Positions 15,764 through 28,400 of a stretch of 64,000 nt of DNA are shown here, in pieces; position 1 is the first letter of the stretch; the number at the start of each line of letters is the position of its first letter. Location of the stretch: contig JBGSVE010000036.1 in NCBI GenBank assembly GCA_041753075.1, positions 1 through 64,000 on the forward strand. Reading direction: 5' to 3'. The notes under the pieces are model-generated. The model was not told the DNA's origin, did not search any database, and saw nothing but the letters and a program-made list of their open reading frames with translations. A program made the translations under genes and the position numbers. The stretch is from UBA6163 sp041753075 (GTDB lineage: Bacteria; Planctomycetota; Planctomycetia; Pirellulales; Pirellulaceae).

Positions 15764-16396
15764 TTAACAGCGTTGCGGTGCGCTTGCGCACCGCGATCGG
15801 CGGCGGCGACAGACGGCAACGCCCAACGCCAAAACGAGAATGGTTGCCGTCGGCTCGGGCACCGCTACGACGGCGGTCACGCTGGCATTGTTAAGGACAG
15901 GTGTAAGCAAGCTAAATGTATTGTCCGACGATCCATCAAATGGCCCTTCAAATAACACCAGGTCAAAATCGTTCGCCTGGCCAGCCGGAGCGATGGCCGT
16001 AAATCCTAGCGATGCAACCACAAACGACAGCGATGGTGGCGCACTTGGGCCCATGCCAAAACGGCTGACCGGCGTGCCCGCTTCAATCCCCGTAATGGTG
16101 TCTCCGCTGGCCGAAATCGGAAACGTAGAATCAAAGCTCGGAATCGGTGTTTCGACCAATGAATCGAGTCGCAATTCGGCCGTATTATACCTGACCGAGA
16201 TTCCATAGAGATCAATCGACGTGTCCTCCGTGATCTCCAGTATCACGTCAACGCCAAAACTCATGCCCGGTGTTGCCGATATGTTCGATTGAATACCCGG
16301 TCGGACCGGGTCCACATCAATTGAAAATATCAGCGCTGCTTGCGCCGGTAGGCATAACAAAAAGCTCGCGACAACGGCGACAATTAAACGGTTCAT
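15764..16396 (-). CDS. Small PEP-CTERM secreted protein, cohesin-like look
   Basis: A 210-residue secreted protein. The start is ATG 16396 (MNRLIVAVVASFLLCL, signal peptide ending AQA at residue 20) or ATG 16408, four codons upstream. The mature part is a beta-rich single domain whose pattern (PGMSFGVDVILEI, then DLYGISVRYNTAELRLDSL) resembles cohesin-type folds. The C-terminus has the PEP-CTERM signal: VPEP, a hydrophobic span, then RRRR (about residues 180-203), which in known systems is cut by an exosortase to anchor the protein at the surface. The gene starts 7-19 bases after the stop of the giant gene, so they are probably co-transcribed. A perfect TATAAT lies at 16408-16413 on the minus strand but has no good -35 box. 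Confidence 0.9.
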   Translation of the reverse strand: MNRLIVAVVASFLLCLPAQAALIFSIDVDPVRPGIQSNISATPGMSFGVDVILEITEDTSIDLYGISVRYNTAELRLDSLVETPIPSFDSTFPISASGDTITGIEAGTPVSRFGMGPSAPPSLSFVVASLGFTAIAPAGQANDFDLVLFEGPFDGSSDNTFSLLTPVLNNASVTAVVAVPEPTATILVLALGVAVCRRRRSRCASAPQRC

Positions 16397-16415
16397 GGCA
16401 TGTCTCATTATAAGC

Positions 16416-19400
16416 CTACGATTCCCAAGGTAATTGTTGTCGCAGGTAGGACTGGCGGAACGGAGCGAAGTCGAGGTTGCCAACCGCGCCGTTTGAATCG
16501 GCATCAAACATTGCGTTATATCCGGTTTGTCCAAACGCTTTGCCATACGCTCCGCGGAACATTGCGTATTCAACGTTGCCAACAAGTCTGCGGCCGCGAA
16601 CATCGCCAAAGAACGCATACAAACCGTCCGTCGCAACTTGTCCGAAAGTCTTGAGGCCGCCTCCGAAGCCGTCGTTGTCGCCGTCGAATTGGGCCTGCGA
16701 GCTGGTTGCCGTTATCAATGCCCCGTTGATGCTGACTTGATAGTTTCCATCGCTCAGCCTGATCGCCACATTCGGGTTCGCCGGGTTGAAGAACGTCAAA
16801 CGCAAGCGCGACTTGCCGTCGGGTAGCGCGATCACTTCGGCCTTGGTAGAAACCGGAGTCAGAACCAAGTTATGGTTTGCATCAAACGTTCGCTTGTTCA
16901 CCACAAAGGCTCCTGGCTGGATCGCGATCGCCGTATCAAACGTCAGATTCAGCTCCCGCACGACCGACCGTTGAATCGAGCCATCACCAACCACAACATT
17001 GCCGACCAACTCGGGCGCGTTGAGCACCAATACCGAGAATGTTTTCTCATAGTAGTCACCCGCCAAGTCGGTCGCGCGTAGCCGAATTGTATAGCTTGAT
17101 TTGGTTTCATAATTAAAAGCCGCCGTGGTCATCAATTGATTGCCGACAATCGTGAACAAACCGTTGTCCGTCGATCCATCACCGGATACCAGCGTAAAGG
17201 TATGAGCATCGCCAACATCAGGATCAACGGCGGCCAGCGCACCGACTGCAGTCCCAGTCGGTAGGTTTTCGATCACGCTCAAATTGCCGGCGGTGATATC
17301 GGTGGGAGCAACATTACGATGGACAACATTTAGCATGGCATTGGCCTGAGCCGAACTCAATGAATTCGCCGCGATCGATGACGCCAAGATATCAGCCCCT
17401 TCGAACAACTCATCGGCTTGATCCCAAGCGTTGAAAACCAGATCGTTGACCAATCCGCTGAACCCGGTGTTGGGGACAAACCGCACGCGCGTGTCGCTGT
17501 CGGCGGCAAGCAGCAACACTTTACCACCGACGAGCTTGGGCAACACAGGCAGGAACGTCACGCCGTCGAGTGAATACTGCCACGAACCGTTTAGCGACGC
17601 CGCGTCGGTGATGGCGATGCCACGCCCCGGTCCATCGGGGTCGGTAATTTGATTGTCCACCAAAGCCGACACCAACTCGCCGGGATTGTTGAGATCGGGC
17701 ACATTCTCATCAATATCGGCCAGCGAGTTGGCACCGACGAGAATGGGCGCCGTGTTATTGATGATCTTAAAGGTTCTGGTGTAGTTTCCACCAGCAACCC
17801 CGTTGGCATCACCATCAAAGCGATTTCCCGCAAGGTCGAATAGCGAAGTGCTGGCGGTTCCAAACGCAGTGATCCGGTAGATACCTGTATCAAGCGACGT
17901 GACGCCGCCGCCGAGTTCCAACGTGACCGTGTTCTGGCCCGGTGTGTAGCGTGGCTTCAGCGGATAGACCACGTCGTCGGCATTGTCGAAGACGTTGTCC
18001 AGCCCGGCACCGCGTAGTTCATAAGCAACCGGCGACCGCGCATCAATTGGGTTGAGTTCCTCGCTGAACGTCAGACGCAACTCACTAACGCTCAATGCCG
18101 TCACACCCGATGTATGAACGACGCCCGGTGTGGATGAGACGACGGTTGGCGGAGTCGCATCGCCGCTGTCTCCGCGAAACTCATAAGCACCAATATCTGT
18201 AGTACCGGGAACCAGCGAGAACCGCACGGGGTCGGCATTCGTCAGTGTCACTGCTGCGTCATAGCCGGGTACCAAAGTAAGATTGCGTCCGTCACCGGCG
18301 GAGATACCAACGGTGGGTGTCAGACCGGTGTTGCCGGCACCGTAGTCGAATTGGACTTGGCCATCATTGAACAGCGTGACGGAGAAGTTCACGCTTTGGT
18401 TGTTGGCTTGATTTTGAGCGACCCAGCGAATCGTCACTCGGCCAGCAACGCTTGTATTGACAAATATGTCGCCACCGGTGACATCGGTTCGCAAGTTTTC
18501 CCACAACGCGGCGATACCAGGAATGGCAAGCAATTTATCTGCCGAGTTGGCACCATCATAAAGACCCGGCAGGAATTGATTCGCCGTATTACTCAACTGG
18601 ATCAATCCGTTGCTGGAAACATAGGCGATCGAGTAATTCGTGCCATAGAGCGGGAACGAAAACGGCAACGCAATACTCCAATAGTTGTTGTCGGCGCGCC
18701 AGTTTTGCGCGGTTCCCGTCGCGGGAATTGCGGCTGCGATCGATATCGCATAACGCGATCCACCGGCGTTTGTAGTTCCCGGATCATCAAATCTGCCAAA
18801 GCCCTCAATGTCCGTCGAGGCGGCAATCCACGATGACCCTCGATCAATCGCGGGTGAATTCTTGGTGCGATAGAAGTTATCATCGAGTCCACCGTCGATG
18901 CCGCCACCACTGGCCACATAACCCAGCACATTGTCCGCACCGTCAATATCAACAAACCCCGGATCGCCTTCGACGCTATTGGTATCTTTGCCGCTGGCGG
19001 TCCGCCAATCGATCAACGTATCGCGCAGTGCACCGTTAAAATATCCGACAAATGCGTTGTTGGTATTGTCACCTTGATTGAACAGGTTGTAGTCGCTTTG
19101 CAACCCGGTCTGGCTGTTGTTGTCGACATAGATTCCATAGCCAGCGAGCACCCAGATGATGTTATTGTAAATCCGATTGTTGCGGGCCGATGCTTCTAAG
19201 CGAATTCCGTCGCCAACGGCTTGGTAGATCGTGTTATTGAGGAATTCGGCAAGAAGACCGTTGCCGGAGTTCAGAATCAGAATGCCACGATTCGTGTTGG
19301 CATATAGCAGGTTGCTGGACACTTGCCCATAGAACCCCGCCTGCGCTTGAATGCCGATCGAATTCGAGTAGATCTGGTTGCCGTTAATCTGCGCTCGGCC

Positions 19401-22400
19401 GTCGGCAACGATCGCCGCGAACGAGTTGTTATACAAGTGATTGCCGGAAACCGACGTCAGCGGCAGCACGTTTTGCGAATGGGTGACAATGCCCTGGTAG
19501 TTTCCGTAGACAACGTTTCCGCTGGCTTGGGTGCCGCCGTAGGCGTAGATACCGACATCACCGCTGCCGTTTTGACCATAAACACGATTGTCGGAAACAG
19601 TGATCGCGCTAGATTGATTGCTGTTCGCAAAGATTCCCCAATCACTATTGTCATGGACAATATTGTTGCGAATGATTAACGGCAATGCTCCAGTAGCCAC
19701 TCCAAATTGCGCGTAGATGCCGTAACGATTACCGTGGATATCATTGCTCTCGATGATCGTATCGAGCGTTGGCCCGTAAATGCCATAGTCGCGATGGTCG
19801 TAGATTTCGTTGTTAGAAATCCTGTGTCCGGTCGAAGCTGTGTTGTAGTCAAAGAAGATCCCGAATTGTTGGTCGTCGGCGGTATTGCCGCCGGGGATGC
19901 CATAGAATTTGTTGTCGCGTATGATCCAGCGGTCGTTGGTGCTGCCGATCGCGATTCCAGCGTAGGAGTTGCCAAAGAGGACGCTGTTAGTAAGTGTCAG
20001 ATCATCGACATCCATGCTGTTTGCGGCCGACAACCCGATTTCGGCACCGGTCAGTCGAAGTTGGTCAATGGTAACGCCGTCGGCACCGTCGAGCTGGATG
20101 ACTCGAGTTAATGTGGTCGTATTGCCACGATCGATGATCACAGGCGAGCCACTGGCACCGCGTATCGTTACGCCGCTGTCTTCGGGCGTGATGACGATGT
20201 TGCGATAGGTTCGGTAATTGCCGCTGGCAACATTGATCTCATCACCGGGATCGAGGTTATAAGAATTGACAAGTCCCGAGAGCGATCGCACCGGCGAGTC
20301 CGGCGCCTTGCCGCTGTTGAGATTGTCGCCCATTGGGCTGACGTAATACTGCGATCCACTGTTTGCAACTTGGAAAGCTCCTGCCGTAGACGTGGAAACG
20401 AGTTCCGTCGCAACCGCCGTGCTCAGCCGCAATCGATATTCGTCACTTGTCGGCTGATCAATGGGAATCGCCCAAATGGTTTGTCCGTATCCCCAATGAT
20501 CGAGCGGAATATTATCTTGCACGGTTGTCCAAGTGGTGCCGAGGTCGCCTGACAGCTCAAGCTTCGCGGTTGGGGCCTCGCTCCCTTGTGGATTCAACTG
20601 CACTATTTCCACGGCCGCCAATGTGGCTCCATAGTAATACGTATTCACAAGATTGACCCGTAGACCAGTGCCGCCGGATGCGGAGATATTCGAAAACTCT
20701 TCGCGTTTGGCTTTTAACAGCCCACCCGCTTCAAGGCGAATGTCGTAATCGGTGCGTAGAGTTGCGTCGTTGATCTTGATATTAAACTTACGCTGGTAGA
20801 TACCACTACTCGGTAACTCCTCAGTTTCGACGAAATGGAGCCGGACGATGTAGTCTCCATCGGGAACTGGGATCTTGAGTGCGATTTCGTTGCCAGCATT
20901 GTTTCCCGTGCCCCACAAACTTTGGTAAACCTGCGATGGGGGTGCGTTGGGCACATCACTTCGATCAACCGCTTGGCTAAATGTTAAGCCATAGCCGCTA
21001 GTCGAAAAAGTCGTTGTGGACTTCCACACATCAATGTTCGATGCACCGCCATTGATCAAGTAAATTGGCTGTACGGCACTGACACCGTAAGAGCGTATAT
21101 TTATGGGAATCGTTTGTCCCTGCTCGAATTTATCGAGTGCGCCGGCACCGAGTAGATAGATCGCCTGGGCAGTACTTGTCGGGGTGGCTCCGGTTCCACC
21201 GAGTGCGCCGATGTCGATACGACCGCCGTTTGGACTTGGCTCAAGAAGATACGAATCGTTAGGGTCACCCGAATCGACCGTGGGCGAGGTCGCGGCGACG
21301 GCAAAGTTGTCGTCGGCACCGAAGTTGGCCGGTGCAAACGTGTCGGTGATGCCCAGGTAATCCGCTGGCACAACCTGCTTGGTGATGCCCGGACCGGACC
21401 AACTGAATTTGAGTGCGGCCGAGCCAGTTGTTTCGTGGTACTCGATGCGGATCGCGTGGGGACCAGCGCTGCCAAACGTAGTGGTGTACGTCCGCTCGGC
21501 GTAGCCGACATAGTTCCACTGGTCGATCACCGGGGTGGGATTGCCATCGAGATAGACGCGAATGCCGTCATCGGCTTGAGTGTAGAACGTATAGGTGCCG
21601 GCCGTCGGGACGTACAGAAAGCCTTCCCAGCGAATGCTAAAGTTATCGATCGGTAGGCTGGCGTCGGGGCTGCCGGTGGAATAATTGAAGTCGATTCGAG
21701 GATCGACTCGTGACAGCGTCACGGGTCCAGTCAGATCGGTGGTACTGTAATAACTGCCTTGCAAACCGATGCCACGGTTGTAACCAAGCTTGCCATCGGG
21801 ACCGCTGAGCCCAACAAACTGCGGATCGGCAAAGCGGCTGTGTTGATCCTGGCCGACTTCGTAGAACCAGTCGGCGGGATTGTTGAAATCAGTGTTTTCC
21901 CAACGACCGATCTTGCCGCTGCCAGTGACATGGATGACGTTGTAATCGCTTTTGAAACCACGCCCGGCGTCGGCGTTGACCGACAGCGCATAACCGCCAC
22001 CGGAGACCTGCAAAATGTTGTTCTTGACCACGGCGTTCTGCGATCCGACGCCGCTGACTCGCACGGCGTCCCCAACGCTTTGCAGAATCGTATTGTTGGC
22101 GACGGTGCCGACACCGCCGTAGTAGCCAGCGTTATCGAGCACGACGCCGGCGGTGGCATTGTTGTAGACGATGTTGTTGTTGATGACGGGCACCGTGCCG
22201 AAGCCGGTTTGGATACCGATGTTGTTGTCATAAATTTGGTTGTTGCCGTTGCTAACATTACTCGCTGTGACCAGCAGGCCAACTCCGGTGTTATGGAAGA
22301 TGCGGTTGTCGAATACCGAAGCACCACTGTTGGCCGAAATGCCAGTGCCGCCATCGCCAACGATGTTGTTGCGAATCTCGCCGCTGCTAAAGATGCCGGT

Positions 22401-25400
22401 TCCGGCGAAGGCGATTTGGTTGCCGGTGACCAGCGTGTTACCAACGGTATAGATCGCGTTCTCGGAGACATTCGTGTAAACGTTGTCGCGAATGATGATC
22501 CGGTCAGCGGCAACCGCGGATAATGTGCTGACGATGAGGCCGTTGCGAACGTTGGTAAACGTGTTGTTGCTGATGACTGAGCGAGCACCACGGACGGAAC
22601 CTGAGTCATAGAGGCCGCCGGTGAACTGATTTCCGCTGACGACAGCGTCAGTGCCAAGCAGTCCGACACTGTAGAACCCACCGGCGCTGTTGAAGCTATT
22701 GTTCAATACGCTGGGGCGATCATTGGATTGGTCCAGAAGCACGCCGTAAACCGTATTTGCCAGGATCAAGCTGTTCGTGATGCTGACATTGTCGCTGTCC
22801 GACGCGGTGTTCGCGTACACACCGTGGTAACCGCCGCGAATCGTTAAACTATCAAGTGTGACGTCGTCGGCGTTGGTCAGCTCAATCGTGTTGAAGGCCG
22901 TGTTGGCTCGATCGATTGTCGCCAGCGGCGTGGCTCCGGCCGAGACCGCTGGACCTTCGATGCGAACGCCGGAGTGACGGCTGGTGATCGCAATCGTATT
23001 GATCAATCGATAGTTGCCGGTGTCGACGTGAACCACATCGCCCGGAGCGAAGCTATACGCAGCGAACAGTGCCGACAACGACGCCAGCGGTTCGCTGGGA
23101 GACTTGCCGCTGTTGGCGTTGCTGCCAACCGTTGTGGTGAATACGTCGCCGACCGTTGAGTTGTCGTTGACGTAGTAGTCGGTGACGCTGGCGGCGACCA
23201 AGAACGGTGCATCGGAGACATCGTCGAGCTGGCCAGATGAACCCACGGTGCGGGCGCGGACGACGTACTGATTACCAACCGCTGCATCGGTGGGAATGGT
23301 CCAGTCGAATGATCCGTTGCCGTAGCGATCGATTGGCACTGCGGTTGCGCCGGGGACCGGTGTCCAATTGACGCCGTCGCCGCTGTAGTCCAACGCAACC
23401 GTCGGCGCGGCGACACCCTGGGGACTGGCCGCAAAAATTTCCACAGCCGACACAATCGATCCGCCGTTGAGCTTGTTGATCAAGTCGATCGCTAAACCGC
23501 TGCCACCACTGACCACAATGCCGGCAAAGTCTATGCTTGTGCCGCGGTTAATGCCGCCCGCTGAGGCGAAGATGTCATACCCGCTGCGGACAACGTTGTT
23601 GTTCAGACTGATATCAAACTTGCGTAGGTTCGCGGCGCTGTAGTTGTATTCAACGAAGTGTAATCGGACTGTGTACGTTGCATCCGAAAGTGGTATCTGC
23701 AACGACAACTTTGCATTCAACGCACCGCTGCCGTAGAAGTAAGTTCGATAAACACTTTGCGGTAACGCATCGGTTGCCGGAGGCGTGATCGCGGTCGCCG
23801 TCTGAAAGGTGTCGCCGACTGTCAGGACTGGGGAAGCGGACAGCCAGCGACTTACGGTCGGACCCGCGTTGTAAAGCGCAACGGGCTGCTCAATGCCCAG
23901 TCCATTGGTGCGGAAGTTGATCGGAACAATTTGGCCTTGCTCGAATTTCTCCAGTCCATTGGGCGACAAGACTTGCACACTTTGTGCCGGGCTGGAATTG
24001 GCCAGTGGCGTGTTACCGTAGGCACCAACATCAATCCGTCCGCCACCAAAGCCTGGTTCGCGGAAGTAGTGATCGATCGGATCACCCGAATCGACCGTGG
24101 GCGAAGTGACCGCGACGGCAAAGTTGTCGTCAGCACCAAAGTTGGCCGGTGCAAACGTGTCGGTGATACCGAGGTAATCTGCTGGCACAACCTGCTTGGC
24201 GATGCCCGGACCGGACCAACTGAATTTCAATGCCGCTGAGCCAGTCGTCTCGCGATACTCGATGCGAAGCGCGTGGGGACCGGCGGCGGCAAAGGTGGTT
24301 GTATACGTTCGCTCGGCGTATCCGACATAGTTCCACTGGTCGATCACCGGTGTGGGATTGCCATCGAGATAGACACGAATGCCGTCATCGGCTTGGGTGT
24401 AGAACGTGTAAGTGCCGGCGGTCGGGGCGTACAGAAAACCTTCCCAGCGAATGCTAAAGTTATCGACGGGTAGGCTGAAGTCGGGGCTGCCGTTGGAAAA
24501 ATTGAAGTCGATTCTGGGATCGATTCGCGACAGCGTCACTGGGCCAGTCAGATCCGCGGTGCTGTAGTAACTGCCTTGCAAACCGATGCCACGGTTGTAA
24601 CCAAGCTTGCCATCGGGACCGCTGAGTCCAACAAACTGCGGATCGGCGAAGCGGCTGTGTTGATCCAGCCCGACGTCGTAGAACCAGTCGGCGGGATTTG
24701 TGAAATCAGTGTTCTCCCAGCGTCCGATCTTGGCGCCGCCGGTAACGTGGATGACGTTGTAATCGCTGTTGAAACCACGTCCGGCGTCGGCGTTGACCGA
24801 TAGCGCATAACCGCCTCCGGAGACCTGTAAAATGTTGTTCTTGACCAGCACGTTTTGCGATCCGAATCCGCTGACCCGCACGGCGTCACCGATACTTTGC
24901 AGAATCGTGTTGTTGGCGACCGTGCCGACGCCGCCGTAGTAACCAGCGTTATCAAGCACGACACCTGCGGTGGCGTTGTTGTAGATGATGTTATTGTTGA
25001 TTACGGGCACCGTGCCGAAGCCGGTTTGGATACCGATGTTGTTGTCATAAATTTGGTTGTTGCCGTTGCTGACATTACTCGCTGTGACCAGCAGACCAAC
25101 TCCGGTGTTATGGAAGATGCGGTTGTCGAATACCGAAGCACCACTGTTGGCTGAAATGCCAGTGCCGCCATCGCCAACGATGTTGTTGCGAATCTCGCCG
25201 CTGCTAAAGATACCGGTTCCGGCGAAGGAGATTTGGTTGCCGGTGACCAGCGTATTGCCAACAGTATAGATCGCGTTCTCGGAGACATTCGTGTAAACGT
25301 TGTCGCGAATGATTATCCGGTCGGCGACGACAGCGGATAATGTGCTAAAAATGATGCCGTTGCGAATGTTGTTAAACGTGTTGTTGCTAATGACTGAGCG

Positions 25401-28400
25401 AGCACCATTGACAGATCCTGAAGTAACGAGGCCGCCGGTGAATTGATTGCCGCTGACAACCGCATCGGTGCCAAGCAGTCCAAGGCTGTAGCTCACGCCG
25501 GCGCTGTTAAACGAGTTATTCAGCAGGCTGGCGCGATCGTTGGTCTGGTCCAAAAATACACCGTATTGCGTGTTCGCCAGGATCAGACTGTTACTGATCG
25601 TGACGTTGTCGCTGTCCGACGCTGTATTCGCAAACACTCCATGCGAACCACCACGAATCGTCAAATGGTCCAGCGTAATGCCGTCGGCATTGGTCAACTG
25701 AATTGTTGGTTGGCCGGTGTTACCGCGGTCGATAATCGTCGAGCGCGTCGAGAAGGCTGGATCGAAATAGCCGACGATGTTGATGCCGCTGGCAGCCGCC
25801 GTCAGGATCAGCGTCGTCGAAAGATTATACGTTCCGGCGTCCACATAAATTGCATCACCGGGCTTGAGCACAAACGCATTGATCACCGCGCTGATCGATG
25901 CCTTGGGTTGATCGGGAGACAGGCCGCTGTTGGCGTCGTTACCGGCGGCGGTCGTATAGTCTCCGGCGTCGAAAGTCGCGTCGTTCACGTAGTAAGCGTT
26001 GATCGGCGCGACGATTTGAAACGGTGCATCGCTCTCGTCCGAGACGTCGGGGAAATCATTACGCGTGACGCGAATGCGGTAGTCGTTTGCCGTTGGTAAC
26101 GAGCTCGGAACGGTCCATGTAATGCTGCCCGAAGCCGGTGCGGCGTTGTCGATTGTGAGCACAGGATTGCCCGCTTGGACCAATTCAACTTTGAATGTGC
26201 CGCCGGTCACCTCGTCATACTTCGATCGCCAACGAATGGGAAAACTTTGGCCGTGTGGCCAGACTTGCCCGCCATCGGGCGTGATCACCGTCACGTAGCG
26301 CGCGGGACTGAGCGACGCCTGCGACGTGCCGCCGTAAGCACCGATATTGACAAAGCCACCGTTGGGCGTTGGTTCGCTGGCGAACGAGTCGATTGCGTCG
26401 CCACGATCAATCAGCGACGAAGTCAGGGCGTCAAGTACGGGGTTGCCCGCTGCGGTCAAAAACATCGGTGCTCCGATGCCCGCACCCGAAGCCACGGGTG
26501 CGAATGACACGCCGTGATAACTGCCATAGACGCTCTGCAGATGGTAATCATCATCGCGTCCATCGACAGTGCGGCTGACGAACCCGAGCACGTTGTCAGC
26601 ACCATCAAAATCGATGAACCGCGGATCGACGCTGAGGCTATTGCCATCGGTGAACGCGGTGGTTCGCCAAGCGGCCAATGTCGCACGGTCCACGTTCTGC
26701 CACAGCGCGACCTTGCCGGTGCCCGTGACGTTGAATGCGTTGTAGTCGCTGGCAAAGCCCGTTTGCGAATCGGGCGAAATGCTCAATGCATAACCTGCGG
26801 CGACCCACAATATGTTGTTGCGCAACTTGACGTTTTGCGAGCCAGCCTGAATGCTGACGGCGCTGCCGACCGGTTGCACAATCGTGTTGTTGATTAGGCT
26901 GGGGTTGCCGCCGTAATATCCAGCCACATTCAATACGACGCCAACCAGCGAATTTGCATAAATGACATTGTTGCTGAGCACACCGGAGTAGGCAAACGGT
27001 GTACGCACACCGGTTGCATTGGAATAGATCACGTTGCCGATCACATTTGCGCTAGCGTCAACGACGATTCCCGCGTCGGTGTTGTGGTAGGTGCGGTTCT
27101 CACGCAGCGTACCGGAATTGCTATACAACCCGATCGAATTATCGAACACGACATTTTGGCTTGCCGTCGCATTGTTAACGACGTAGATCCCATAGCCCGT
27201 AGCATGGCCGTAAACCGTGTTGCCGACCACGGCGACATTTCCGGTGGCGTAAATGCCGTGAGGTGCATTGTCGTGAATGAGATTGCCACGACCGGCGGCG
27301 AGATTCGCATTGCCGATCACCAATGGACTGCCAGCCACGGAGTTGGAAACATCGAGTCCATAGATGAAGTTGCCAATGTTGTTGAAGATTTCGTTAGCCT
27401 CGAATATCGTGGCTCCCGTGTCACGCAATTGAATTCCATAGCTGCGATTATTTGACGAGACGCTGTCGGTCAAACTGGCAACCAAACCATTGGCGTAAAT
27501 CCCGATGCCGAGACTTTGGTCGGCGCGAAGGTGATCAAGTGCCTGCGCCGACGAATTCGTCTCCAGCCGGAATCCGCCGACGGTGCTGGCGAGCGATGTC
27601 AGGTAGCTGCCGACGAAGTTCGTGCTTTGATTGCGAATCAGCAAGCCATAGGTGCCACCACTGACGGTCAGATTGCGCAGCGTCATGAAGTCGGCATTGT
27701 TCAGCTCGATGATCGGTGCGACGGTGAATGGGTTGGCGTGACGCAGCGTCGTGGTGCCCGTCGAACTGCCACGCAACACGAACCCTTCGTCGTCGCCGAC
27801 GCCAAGAATGTTGGAAACCAGCAACGGACTGAGCAGCGGATAGTCGCCGGTATCGATCGACAAGGTTTGATTGGCCCCGAGCGAATAAATACGTAGCACA
27901 TTGTTCGGATACGGCTTCGGTGCCGACGCGAGTTTGCCGGTGTTGCGATTACGGCCAATCGCCGTGGTGTATTGATCGCCGGCGGCTGATCCATCATTGA
28001 CGAAGAACGTGTCGGTGTTTTCCGGCACCGTGAACGATTCGGTGCTGCGATCCAGCACCGTCAAGTTCTGCGCCAACGAGATTTCGATGCGCAGTCCAGG
28101 CGTGGCGAAGTCAACGCCACTGTTCGCCGCGATCCAGGTGTAAACACCGTTGTCGAGCGTTCCCGTTGTAATGTTGGTTACGAACACGGGCCCCTGCGGC
28201 GTATCGCGGAGCAACTTGATGGCGACCGTTGATCGCGCGGTGTTGCCGTACGAATCCCAACGAATATCGATCGGTTTATTGCGCTCCCAATCTTTGTAAA
28301 GGTCAGGCGAGCGTAGAATCAAGTGCGTCGCAGCGACGGTATCGGTCGGAGCGTTGCCGTAGGCGCCCAAGTCGGTGACCAGGTCGTTGGGCGTAACCGA

